Positions 12,973-24,500 of a stretch of 64,000 nt of DNA are shown here, piece by piece. The notes below the pieces were generated by a model. It made no database searches. It had not been told where the DNA came from and saw nothing but the letters and a program-made list of their open reading frames with translations. Every line of letters starts with the position of its first letter. Position 1 is the stretch's first letter. Position numbers and translations under genes: made by a program. The stretch is from Cercophora sp. LCS_1 (Eukaryota > Ascomycota > Sordariomycetes > Sordariales > Lasiosphaeriaceae), in the NCBI GenBank assembly GCA_036250225.1, contig JAPZLL010000022.1, positions 186,001 to 250,000 on the forward strand. Reading direction: 5' to 3'.

Positions 12973-13911
12973 ATGTCGACAAAGGATAGCGATCCCCCGA
13001 AAGATAGCGATCCCCCGAAAGATAGCGATCCCCCGAGCGATCCCCCGACCGTGCGATTTACCAATACGCAAGATCTCTTCGATGACATTGATTCTACTCC
13101 TGGGGATTTTCTTACCGTCACAAGTATGATATTACCGTCTTGTTTCTGTAATATACTAACTAATTATATAGACGTCTCTCCTGATCAATTCACCGAAATC
13201 GAGCGTGTGCGAGAGAAGCGACGCCGCAAGTTCCGGTTTCGTCGTTATGATAGCAATTCCCAGATCTTGATCATCACAATCCCAACCGATTTACACGAGG
13301 CCCTTCACCTGGGACTTTACAGGCGGTATTGTAACCAGCTTGTCCGGAATGGTATGGAGGAAAGCTGGAAAGATATTGGGTCAGCTACACGTCGAGCAGT
13401 TCAAGGTCATCCTGGAGGAAATGGCGGAGAAGGCGACTCGGCAGGTGGCCCACGGCCGGAACGTGAAGGAAAAGGTAATTGGCCGACGCTAGTCAATGAG
13501 TCTGGACATTCCGAAACATTACCTGAGCTTCACAAGGACATGCAGTGGTGGTTTCGGGCATCGAACCACGAGGTCAAAATTGTTATTCTGGCAAAATTTG
13601 ACGACCAACAACACCACATTTTGCTAGAGAAATGGGAGGAGGAAATCTCGAGTCCACAAGGAGCGATCACGCGGAGTCGGGCTGCTGCCATATTGCAGCA
13701 AAATGGCGTTCTCAACCCAGTGAAACGGCAGTCAATCACCATCACCCGCGACGAGACAACAGATCCAGTATCGTATAATGTTACTAGGGGGGCATTGGTA
13801 CTGGGATTTCGACTTCTTTTTCTTCGCAATCCGGGTCCGCAAGAGGGAGATTTTGTATTTAGCATTCAGGACCTGCAGCTGTTTGCAGCTCATGTCTGGG
13901 CTGAGTCATGA
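12973..13911 (+). CDS. hypothetical protein, PD-(D/E)XK-like fungal family
   Basis: I do not recognise a named gene. The frame has two exons, 12973-13123 and 13172-13911 (296 residues). The 48-nt intron has GTATGA, TACTAAC and ATATAG signals and keeps the frame open. The N-terminus carries three tandem KDSDPP units. The C-terminal half has NESGHSETLPEL, then DMQWWF, then EVKIVILAKF and an EKWEEE stretch. This order (E-x-G-x-S-E, D-x-x-W-W, E-V-x-I-V, E-K-W) resembles an abundant uncharacterised filamentous-fungal family that I would place near the PD-(D/E)XK nuclease fold, as an inference. The segment around 13395-13490 is Gly-rich and low in complexity. The 12973 start is the first in-frame ATG; in-frame coding sequence extends further upstream without ATG, so a 5' exon may be missing. 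Confidence 0.55.
   Translation: MSTKDSDPPKDSDPPKDSDPPSDPPTVRFTNTQDLFDDIDSTPGDFLTVTSMILPSCFCNILTNYIDVSPDQFTEIERVREKRRRKFRFRRYDSNSQILIITIPTDLHEALHLGLYRRYCNQLVRNGMEESWKDIGSATRRAVQGHPGGNGGEGDSAGGPRPEREGKGNWPTLVNESGHSETLPELHKDMQWWFRASNHEVKIVILAKFDDQQHHILLEKWEEEISSPQGAITRSRAAAILQQNGVLNPVKRQSITITRDETTDPVSYNVTRGALVLGFRLLFLRNPGPQEGDFVFSIQDLQLFAAHVWAES
12985..13047 (+). repeat. 18-bp minisatellite encoding KDSDPP repeats
   Basis: Three near-perfect copies of an 18-bp unit (GATAGCGATCCCCCGAAA), followed by a shortened unit GAGCGATCCCCC. The unit length is a multiple of three, so copy-number change keeps the frame. It encodes an acidic/proline tract at the N-terminus of the hypothetical protein. Confidence 0.9.
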
Positions 13912-14280
13912 CCCCAACATGTAAATTAGCAGCCAATCAAATTCGGCATAGCCGACCAATAAAAAACGGCAGCCCCGACCGTGACACAGGAATTCCAGCA
14001 TCTGTTCCCCATCACGCGTTTCTGCGGAAGCTGGAGGAACCACCTTGTGCGAAGCTCTTAGTCTTTTTCCACCCCTAACTACTGGCTTTGCTGGCTTTCG
14101 CTTTTGAACGACTTGGCAAGTGGCGTCATTTGGATTGTTATTTCGCTGAAAGTTTGCACACAACTTGACAGCAATCTGGAGACGTCGCGTTCCACCAGTG
14201 CTGCTTGGAGTGATCTCAAACCACCGACCCTCGAACCCGAGATGCTGACCTGTTAGCACGCCGGTTGTGCGTCGCTCATC
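13912..14280. other. intergenic, no gene
   Basis: 369 bases between the PD-(D/E)XK-like gene and the CCCH zinc-finger gene. Probably the promoter and 5' UTR of the latter. No specific element was recognised. Confidence 0.5.
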
Positions 14281-17200
14281 ATGTCCCAGCACCCATACCC
14301 CTACGGGGGATATGGCCATTTTGGCCCGCCGGCACAACAGCAGCAGCAGCCGCAGCCGCAACAGCAGTCTTCGTATCCTGGTTACCCGATACCTACCTCC
14401 TATCCACAGCCGCCATACGGGTACAATCCCTACGCCCCCATAACCCATCCCGACGCGACCAACAGTCAGGCTGTTTCGCAGAACTCGTTCAACTACAATG
14501 CGAACCTCATCCCGGGACTGCATGTGGGGATTCCGCCGCCGGTCATGCCCGCTTTCAGCGGGACGACATTCCCGTCGACGGCTCCTGGCCTCGCACCAAA
14601 CCACCAGGCTCCACCTTCGAGCTCACTCATCGCGCCACCTAGCCAGAATACCTGGAATGCCCCAAAATCTTCGGCCTCGAAACATCCCGTAACATCGAGT
14701 CTCGCATCTACGAAAGCGCAGCCCCCGACAGATCACGACTTTGAAGAAGGCGAGCTGAGTGAGGGTCAGTTTGAGGACCTTTACGAGCCACGTGGGTCAG
14801 ATAAAGCGCCTATCCCGTCTACACGCGGGCCGAGCCCACCCACCAGTGCTCAAGATACACCAGAGGGCGGCTTCTATGGCCGGGACGAGGACGAGGGTGA
14901 GATTGTCACGCATGGCAGCAAAAACCCCGTATCGACTACCGAAGGTATGTATCTCACAATCCAACTGTGTACCTTTGGACGCTGACCGGCTTAGCACGGG
15001 AACGATCTGGTTCATATTCGCCCTTTCTTTCACCCAGGGAGATCCAGACAGGAAACACAACCCCGCAGGTTACAGGTAGCGGGGACAACGTTGTGCAGCC
15101 ATCTTCCAGTGTAGGGAAAGGGAAACAGGCAGAACCCTTCGAAACACTTTCCCCACAGAAGATGGCTGGCTCGGCTGGCACGCCCCTGGTTCCAAACGAA
15201 ACCCCAACCAAGACGTTCGTCTTCGCCTCCTTGCAAGAAGCTAGGAAGGAGGTGCAAAAGGCAATTCTTCAGCTGTTATCGATGGGCGTTAAGTTTCAGG
15301 ATTACATCGACGAAGGCTATGACGAAGATCTCATGCGAAGCCTCTACAGCGACCTACATCTTGACATTCCCAAGAAGGATGAAGAGTTGTCAAATGTCTC
15401 GGAACAGCAGACTCAGCCTAGCGGCGCAGTCAACACCCAGCCATCGAAACCAACAACCACTGATTCCAAGGCAGAGGAACGGAAGGATCGTATTGCGCGA
15501 CTTCTGGCTGCTAAAGCTACTAAGCCGCCGACTTCGTCTCATCCGGAACCTGCCACGGCGGAACCAAAATCTGCTCCGACAGAACTGCCGTCTCAACCGA
15601 ATGAGCAACCGATTGTGCCTCCAGCCGGGCCAAAGCCCAAGGCCTGGGGGGAGAAAGAGTTGCTGATTCAGCAAAAGATTGCCGCTCTTCAAAAGTCTCG
15701 CGAAGCTCAGAGTCAGAAAACGGCAACATCCACCGCAGCGTCGACCCCTCGATCAATGAGCGTTAATGGCGCCCAGGGTGTGACCCTTCCGCAGCAACCC
15801 GCTGCTTTGAATGTCGAGGCGGCGCCAGCAGCACCAACCCCGCGCGGAGCAGTTCGCCTGACTCAAAGTTCGTACCAGCAGGGTGGCGATTCTCAGTTAG
15901 ACTCAATTCCGGGGCTGTCTCTTCCATCTTCATCACAGTCTGCCCAACGCCCAACTCAGCGGAAGCGGCCTGTTGCTGCCGACTTTGTTGAATACTCGAA
16001 CTCAGTGGACCCGCTTAAGCGTCCATTTGGCCATGAACGTACGGAATCATCTCTCGTGATTGATGTTAGTGACGACTCCGACGAGGAGATGGATATGGAC
16101 GAGGACATGGACACGGACATGGAATCCCCCAGTGAGGGTCATCCTCCATCAACCGCCTTACCTTTTGCACGACAAGGACGGTCAATTCGGGACTTTCCTC
16201 CGCTCTCAGACAACGTACCATCGCGTCAGTTTTCGAGCCCGGCACCGCTTTCCCATACATCATCCGGCGGGTTGATCAACGGCAAGAGAAAGGAAAAGGA
16301 GCTAGAATTGAAAGAGAAGGAAAGGGAGATCGAGGAGTTCAAACGGAAGATTGCCGAGGCCGAGGCTAAGCGGAAGGCTAAGAAACCATCAGTGGGTTCC
16401 CAGACCCCGGCCCAAGCAACACCAGAGGTGAAAGACAACGACCCCTCCCAACAACAACCGCGGAGTCGAAAGGAAGTGGCCAACTCTCCGAAACCCCCTT
16501 CAACTCAGGCCACATCAGACAACGCAAACAGCTTGCCCAAGCGCCCTGCTCTTACCCTTCCCGGGAGAGTAGGAAAAGCCGAGCGACGTGACAGAATCGT
16601 CAGTTTGGAGCTCCCAAGGATCGATGAGTCCCTTGAACATAAGGTGAAGAAGTTGGCTCAGATGCGAGAGGAATCCAGACGGTTAGAATCAGAAATCAAC
16701 CAAGAGCTCTCGAAGAAGCGACAGCTGGCTGAAGAGCTCGAGCAAATCGATACCGTTCCTTCAGAGAGCCCCTCTCAGCAGAACAGTACAGATTCGAGCA
16801 ACAGCTCTGGTAAGCACTCCTTCACTCCCGAAATGCGGGTTGCCGGTGGACTAATAGAGGATCACAGGTTCGGACTCTCGAGTGGGGACAACACCTAGCG
16901 ACCAACCCGTAGCATCTGCGCCGGAGGCTCCATTTTTCCCGGACCAGAGTGACTCTGATAGCGACGTCTCAATGGAGGAGGAGAGGTCATCGCGGGAGTC
17001 ATCGCAAGCTGACGCTCCTGATGAAGATTCTAGGCCAAATCTCCAGAGCCCTGCACAGCAACATCCTGAAGCTGATTCCGCCAAAATCGCTCCGGATGAA
17101 GCCAACCCCGTCCCGAATAACATTGGCACTCCCAAGTCGACGGATCCTGTTGGTGATCAACAAGCAACCTCTATCCCCGAGCCGAAAACGAGCGATCTCG

Positions 17201-18085
17201 CCGAGACTGCCCTTGCCCCTGCTCCGCAGAGCGGCGCGAACAATATGGTAACTATCCCAGAGCCCGAAAAAGCCCTCTCTGAGGCCAACGTCGACGATAC
17301 CGCGCCAATGGAGCTTGATTCTGTCCACCCAAGCCCAGCGGCTCACTCACGCTCAGCACCGACTGATGCGTCCGTTGATCAGTCCGCAACGGATGAGGAA
17401 TCTGCCGAAGAGGAAGACCAACCAGGCTTCTACTTGGATCAGATGGCCAGTACCACGCAGTTTCGCGAAGGCGCGCAGGACAGCGATGATGGCAGCTTGC
17501 ATGAAGTACACGTCGTTTCTTCTTCAAGTCCTTTTGCACGCTAACGTATTGACAGGCCATCGACGCTGCTCCTGCCAACGCAGGCGGAAAATTCACACCC
17601 TATGAAAGCCCCTTGAAGTGTTTCAAGGCCTTTCGCTATCACCCGAACTTCTATGATTGGGTTCCCGAGGGCCTGAGATCTCTGACCTACATGAACAGGA
17701 TTGATCCGAACAAGGTGTTCTGTCCCCACGAGCTTTGGGGTCGGGCTTGCCCGGACGGCTGCACGTTCCAGCACTTGGCTGACATAACAATTCCTGGTGA
17801 GTCCCATGACCTTGTGACTAACACCAGGCCCCTCTCCCCTCCTAGTGCTGACTCCTAACCCTTCGGTTTGCAGATGATCAAATTCTGGTTGAGCTTGGCT
17901 CCGCCGATGACTTTACCGGCGAAGAGAAGAGCCGTTTCATCCAGGGCCTGCGAGAAGTGCTTGCCGAATTTCGTGTCAATAAGGTTAAAGATTTCCACAC
18001 GATTGCGCGCGGCATTGTTGCATATCGCACTCGCTTCCGCGGGGACAAGTCCAAGATCCTGAACTTGGAGGGAGTCGCCCTTTAG
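14281..18085 (+). CDS. red1: Red1/ZFC3H1-type CCCH zinc-finger protein
   Basis: Probable nuclear RNA-elimination scaffold, the counterpart of fission yeast Red1 and human ZFC3H1, which link the Mtr4-type helicase and exosome to unwanted transcripts. Five exons: 14281-14944, 14995-16809, 16868-17505, 17556-17796 and 17874-18085 (1,189 residues). Almost the whole protein is low complexity: a Gln/Pro/Tyr-rich start, an acidic FEEGELSEGQFEDLYEP block, a charged helix near 16300-16390, and a second helix near 16620-16750. The one clear fold is the C-terminal zinc finger, FCPHELWGRACPDGCTFQH, with ligands C1095, C1104, C1108 and H1112 (C-x8-C-x3-C-x3-H), matching the zf-C3H1 family of Red1-like proteins. 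A conserved helical segment after it ends the protein. Orthology is inferred from this finger and the architecture. Confidence 0.78.
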
Positions 18086-18995
18086 GTTATAATTCTCTGC
18101 CGTTTTGTCGCCACCCCGTGTTCCTGAATCATTTTCCATCGATGCGCTCTCTTTTCGTTCCACGCTTTCCTCGAACAGAATGCGTCGCCATCAAGGTACA
18201 CTTGGCACGGTGATTGTGTCGCACACATATCACTGAGCATCTCGGTCTCGGCATTCATTGCCCCTGATACCCCAGGGGCCTGTACAATTTCTGGAGTTCG
18301 GGATATGAAAAGACCCAGGCCCAGCACTGTAGGATTTACACGTGTTTTGGTAGGCGTTGCCAGGAATCATCAAGAGAGCGACATGAGCAAAGGAAGAAAA
18401 GGGAGTCTCTGTGCTTGAGACCGAGTGATTGAGCACCTTTTCCAGCTGAAGCGAGGTTTTGATAGCCCCTTGTTGCGATACCGCGAGAAGGAAATCCTGA
18501 GAGGCTCAGGCTGTTTTTCTCGTATTTACACCATAATGATACCCGTGTTCATCATTCTGCATTTGTAGTGACCGATTGCATGATGATACGGCATTTACTT
18601 TGGTGCATGTTTCTCGCCTACATAATCCTGTGTTGTCCCACACACCTGGACACCGTGTGATGCACAACCTAAGGGGCTATCTTGATCCGGGCGCCTTACT
18701 ACTTTGCAGTAAACAATCCCATCAGGAATTCATCTTCCCATTGGGCACGATACAAGAATTCCAGACAGAGACTTGCAGTGTTACTGGTCAGAAAGAAGGG
18801 CACCTGAAAGAAGGACGAATTGAGAAATACAAAGGAATTTTGCAATGATCAACGTCTATATAATCTCCAATATGATTTCAACCTGCTTTTTGGGTTCTAT
18901 CGGCGAGATGCAACGAGGTGCTCTGATCAGCCCTTCTGTACATACGAACTTACCCTCATACGAATCAAGCACAGTATATTACAAAAATGATCAAA
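18086..18995. other. convergent 3' regions, no gene
   Basis: About 0.9 kb between the stop codons of the zinc-finger gene (+) and the thioesterase (-). Frames here are short and featureless. It probably holds both 3' UTRs. Confidence 0.5.
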
Positions 18996-20263
18996 TCACA
19001 GCTTTGACTCCTTGCCCTCCACACTAGGCAAATCCTTTAGTCTCACAACTCCCTGTGCACAAGTCAACCAGTTGATCATGGCCGCGTCTCAAGACCAATG
19101 AAATGACATACCTCCTGGATGCAAGTAGCTAGCAGCGTGCCATCCTTGCTAAAGATTCTCTGCGTGACCACGCCTCTCCCATCACCGGCCCAGGGACTTT
19201 CCATCTCATTCATCATCCACTCGTCGGCTTGGATCTTTCTCGGTTCGTGGAAGTAGATGGTGTGGTCTAGGCTGACCATCATGCCAATCTCGGGGCGGCC
19301 CTTCATCTCCTCAATGTCCCCTAGGCCTTCCCACTCGTGCATCAGCTTCACCCGCTGTTGCGCCTCGTCAGGGAGATTAGGAATCTCGTCCGGCTTGAAG
19401 GGAAACCTCCAAAGCGCGTGAATCCTTGTAATGGTCCCGATGAAATAGCTGTCCGACACATATGCCAGCGCGTTGAGATGCGCCTGGTGTCCGCCAGTGA
19501 TTTTCCCCCGCGCTCGCACCCATTGCCGTGTCTTCTTCTCGTGCGGATGGGCGCTGTCGCGGTTGATCACCTGGATCTTGTGGCCCTGGAAGGGGCCCGA
19601 GTTGAGCAGCTCGGGCTCGTCATCAAAGTCATCCGGGGGCGGCTGTAGCGGTTTTCCGTTGCCGTCTGGGCCCAGCGGCATGGGAGCGGCGTGCGATACC
19701 TGCGGAGTGGGACCGCTGGACCCTTCGCGCACAAACGAGATGGTGGTGGTGAAGATGCAGCGGCCCTTTTGGCGGGCTTGGACGGTGCGGGTGGCGAACG
19801 AACGCCCGTCGCGAACTTGCTCGACGTGGAAGAGGATGGGCAGCTCGGAGGAGCCCGCAAGCAGGAAGTAGCAATGGCAGCTGTGGACGGAGAAGGTGTC
19901 GGCCACAGTGCGCTGCGCTGCCGCCAGGCACATGGCGATCACGGAACCGCCATAGATGCCGCGCGCTCCTGGGGGGTGCCAGGCCTTGCGGGTGTTTGTG
20001 AAGATGTTCTGGGAGAGTCAGTCATGGTGAGATAAGTATCAATTGAGTTTCTGCGGGAGGCAGGGTTGCGAGGGAGAGTGTTGGGATAAGGTTCATGTTG
20101 CTTTGTGGGTAAGCCCGCATGCATAGCTGTTCCCTTCGGCATGTCCCATTCTGGAACTTACAGGGCCCAAGACAGCCAATTCTGTCACTTCTAGCACATT
20201 CTCAATTGGAGCCTTGGAGGGATCTGGAGGCGGCTGCCGGAGGAGTGTCGCTCGATCGTCCAT
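18996..20263 (-). CDS. peroxisomal acyl-CoA thioesterase II (TesB/ACOT8-like)
   Basis: Hydrolyses acyl-CoA to free fatty acid and CoA, here probably in peroxisomes as a partner of beta-oxidation. Exons on the minus strand are 20263-20162 (34 codons), 20008-19112 and 19052-18996 (17-codon body plus SKL and stop), giving 351 residues. Two hotdog halves are visible. The N-terminal half has ARGIYGGSVIAMCLAAAQRT followed by SCHCYFLLAGSSELPILFHV, typical of the TesB N-domain. The C-terminal half has LDHTIYFHEP and ends WAGDGRGVVTQRIFSKDGTL. The last short exon supplies the terminal tripeptide SKL, a canonical PTS1 import signal; reading through the final 59-nt intron would lose it. Introns are 153 nt and 59 nt. 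The gene is divergent from the oxysterol-binding protein gene. Confidence 0.9.
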
Positions 20264-21545
20264 GATGGTGCCGTTTGTTCGTGCGAGTGAGAGCTAGGTG
20301 AGACGGACTGAAGGGATGAATGAACACGGATATTAGCCCGACACTGGCCGAGGTTCGAGACTTGATACCCAACAGACACGACAGGAGTAAATAGCTGAAC
20401 TATTCAAATCAACAATCCACGCGGCGACAGTTTGGGATTTTGTACTTGTCGATCCTGGGTGGACGCGGACGCACTGAGGAACGGGCTGCGTGATGAGATA
20501 TAGACGCGGCGTTGGAATTGCCGAGGTTCACGGTTGGGACCTTGTCGATCCGCGACGCCCGGCCGTCGGAAGGAGCCGAGGGAGCTTTTAGGTCCCCTGA
20601 GGAACGAAACCAAGTCCAGTGCTCCAACGCTGACTGACATGGGATCGTTTCACCGTTTTGTCTTCGTCCGAATGCCTGACTCGGCGGAGAATATCCAACG
20701 GCTCTTACGGATGGAGCGCAACGAGCCATCCCGATCCTTCAGAAGGGCTTCTATCAAAACGTCAAGCTTCGGCCAATACCACCCCGTGAAATGGGGATAA
20801 TTCTATCTCCATCCATGCGCAGCCGAGAGCTTCACGTGGGACAAACAGGTCCAAATAAGGTACACTACAAGGAAAGTGCAAGATTGACGATGAATGACGA
20901 ATAAATTCCAGGCCCTCTGCAACTGTTGACTTCCCCAAGCGGTGTGAAAATAGAGTTCGACTGGCAAGGGCGCGTTGTACAAAAAATACCACATCCTCGA
21001 AAAACTGAGAACGGGGCACTTCTTTACTGAAAAAAAAAAGCCCCAGATATATTTCTGGAAGCATCCAAACATTCTATATACCTTTAAATATGTATATGTA
21101 TGTATATATATTTGTATTGAGGATATTCTCTGTGTCTATCGAAAATGATGGTATGGCTTACGACCATTTGATGCTGCTGCTAGCAAACAAAGCATGTTGC
21201 CTTTCTTGTACGGTTTCAGGAAGTCGGACTCATTCTTCACGCCACTTGTTACCCCAAAGAGGTGACAGCTGGCAGGCATTGAGGCCTGTAACGTCATTTC
21301 TGGTTGCTCCTCACCCCAAACCCCAAACCCACAGGGATGCAGGATGGAGTCCGCCCAGGGTCTCGAGCCTTGAAAATACCCACCGATCTCCCTCACCCCG
21401 CCCCCTTTATGTACATCTTTTGAACCGCAATCTGGGTATCGGCTACATCCCCTCCTCCCTCACCTGAAAGCCAGCTCTCTGTTTACCGTCCGCGAGTTCT
21501 TTGACCGACTCAGCATTGTGTGCAAACTGCAAACCAGGCGCAACC
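20264..21545. other. divergent intergenic region with AT-rich patch
   Basis: About 1.3 kb between the thioesterase (-) and OSBP (+) start codons. It contains an A10 tract near 21031 and an AT-rich, TATA-like patch at about 21072-21118 (TATATACC, then repeats of TATGTATATG type). No protein-like frame was found. It is probably a shared promoter region. Confidence 0.45.
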
Positions 21546-24500
21546 ATGTCTGAGGCGGGGGAGAGGTATGCAATCCTCTCCATGTTACATAAACCTTGAA
21601 AGGTCCATGTTGTGGCAGCGGCCTAAACCTTGTGACTCGTACCGCCTTGTCGGAGCCGCGAAGAACTACACAACGACTTTGGGTCCCGGCCACCACCTGT
21701 TCCCCCGCGCGCCATGCAATTTTCCGCCCAACCCTATCTTGCTAACCACCATCTTCGATAGCTCCCACCGCCGTACGAAATCGGCCCTGTCCCTTCTCAG
21801 GCGAAAGCCTACGAACGAAGACGACATGCATTCGGACGACAGCAGCCAGCCGGGCTACACATCGTCCCCACTCGCCTCGAACCCCGCGAACGCAGCATCC
21901 CAGGCCTCTCTCGCCACGTCCCAGCTTCCCACTCGGGGTCATAGCTCCAGACTGTCAACTGCCGGGAGCGCCATGGGCCGAACACCTTCACAACACACGC
22001 CATCAGTTGGCGGTGCCAAGTCCGCGCAAAACCTCACAGACAGAGGTGTGTCCCTCGAATCGTCGGTCAAGAAGTTCCGCATTGTCGAGGCCCTCCGCAA
22101 CGGCGACACTGCCTCCATCTCAAAGGCCATCCGCGAGAACGCTGACAACGCACCACGCGCGAGCACGTCGTCCTTCTCTGCTCAGGCAGGCACCCTCGAG
22201 GACACCACCATATTGCACCTGGCTATTCAGTGCGCCGAGCAACCCGTTGTTGAGTACGTGCTGTCCGACGGGGCCGGCTCCCTGGACGTCAACGCCAAGG
22301 ACAAGGATGGGAATACGCCCCTCCATATCGCCGCCGCCCAGGGGCGAAGTCAGGTCGTCCGCCTCTTGCTGGAGACAAAGGATATCAACGACGCCATTGC
22401 GAATCACCAAGGTCGCCTCCCCATCGATCTCGCTCGCAACCCTGAGATCTTCCAACAGCTCCAGCTATCGAGGTCCTTGTTCGCCGAAAACAAGATTCGG
22501 CAGGTTCAAGATTTGATTCTTCATGGCGACTTCAAGTCTTTGGAACAAGTTCTTGAGGAACCTCGTTTCAAGACTGTTCTGGATATCAACAGCACCGAGT
22601 TTGCTTCGGATCCTGTCACTGTTCAAGCTGGCGGGACCCTTCTTCACGAAGCCGCTCGGCGCAAGAACACTCGCTTGATCCAGGTTCTCTTGCTGCACGG
22701 CGCGGACCCTTTCCGTCGGGACCGCAAAGGCAAGCTCCCGCAGGATGTCACCAAAGATGAGATTACACGAGCCATGTTGAAGAAATCCCCCGCGGCTGTG
22801 GCGGCGCAAAGAGGCATTCAGGAGAAGGCCGTTTTGGGCTCCGCGACTCAAGGGGCGGCCACATCAACACCGGGAGACCCGCTCGCTGGGAGGGAGGCGC
22901 GTGAGATGAAGGGTTACCTCAAAAAGTGGACCAATTACCGGAAGGGCTACCAGCTAAGGTGGTTTGTCCTGGAAGATGGCGTTTTAAGCTACTACAAGCA
23001 TCAAGACGACGCGGGATCTGCTTGCCGCGGCGCTATCAATATGCGCATTGCAAAGCTGCACATGAGTCCGGATGAGAAAACAAAGTTCGAGATTATCGGA
23101 AAATCCTCGGTCAAGTATACGCTCAAGGCAAACCATGAAGTTGAGGCCAAGCGCTGGTTCTGGGCCCTGAATAACTCGATCCAATGGACCAAGGACCAGG
23201 CCAAGGAGGAGGAAAGACAGCGCGCGCGGAATGCTGAGCTTCTCAAGCAAGCAAAAGCAGAGCACACACATCCTTCTGAGCCCGCTAGTGAGAATGCCAG
23301 CCTCGCCGAAACTAGCAAACGCAACAGCCTTCAGTTGTCGCGACTGCACTCTTCCAGGATGTCAAACAAGGTGTCATTCACTGGCGCCAGCACCGTGGGT
23401 GGCAGTGACGAAGAAGACTTTGTTGATGCAGGCACCGAGGCGGACAAGGGTGAGCGCCGGGAGGCCAGCCCTGGAATCGACGACGATGACGATTATGGAG
23501 AGGGCTCGAGTGTTGGGGATGCCCCAACGGCAAGTAAGGACGCTTTCAACATCACTGCCCAGTCCGCGAAGCTTCAACTTGACACCATGGCAACTGTCAC
23601 GTCGGCTCTGCTTGCTGAGTCGGCCAAGAATCCCAACCTGCCACTAGGAGATCCCAAAGCATCGCAGGCTCTCGCTACGTACGACGCTGCGATCCGCTCA
23701 CTGACTGGCCTTATTGGGGACCTTCTCCGAATCTCCAGAGACCGTGATGCATACTGGCAGTACCGGCTCGACAGAGAGAGCGAGATGCGGAGGATGTGGG
23801 AGGAAAGCATGGCTCAGGTGGCCAAGGAACAAGAGGCTTTAGAAGCCCGTGTTGGGGAGGCGGAGCTGAAGAGAAAAGCGACCAAGCGCATCCTCCGGGA
23901 AGCGATAGAAACGGGTTTGGTCGAAGAAAGTCAGGTACTGCCAACAACACCGGGGATCGTGGTTGAAGAAACAGTCGAGGAAAAGACAGCCGAGCTAGCC
24001 GATGAGGCGCCAGGCCCCACGTCACCAGTCTTAAGCCTGAGTAGACGCCAGACGGTAATTGCCCAGGTCGCTGCTGAAATTTCCGATTCGGAGTCGGATG
24101 AAGAAGAATTCTTTGATGCAGTCGATGCTGGTCAGGTTGAAGTGTCTCAACTCCCGCCCTCCGAGGTTACTGCATCCCAAGATGAAACGCGGCTCGTCAT
24201 CTCGAATGCCTACGACATCAGTGACTCTTTCAAGGGCTACGAGAATGGCATCCGGAAACGTTTGAAGATGGACGCCGACGACAGGCCGAAGATCTCGCTA
24301 TGGGTATGTTTTCTCGCAACTATGATTTGGTCGACCCAGCACTGATGCAAAGTCTAGGGAATTCTCAAATCCATGATTGGAAAGGACATGACCAAGATGA
24401 CACTTCCGGTTTCCTTCAACGAGCCCACATCGCTTCTCTACCGCTGCGGCGAGGATATGGAATATGCCGACCTTTTGGACCTCGCAGCGGATCGCACCGA

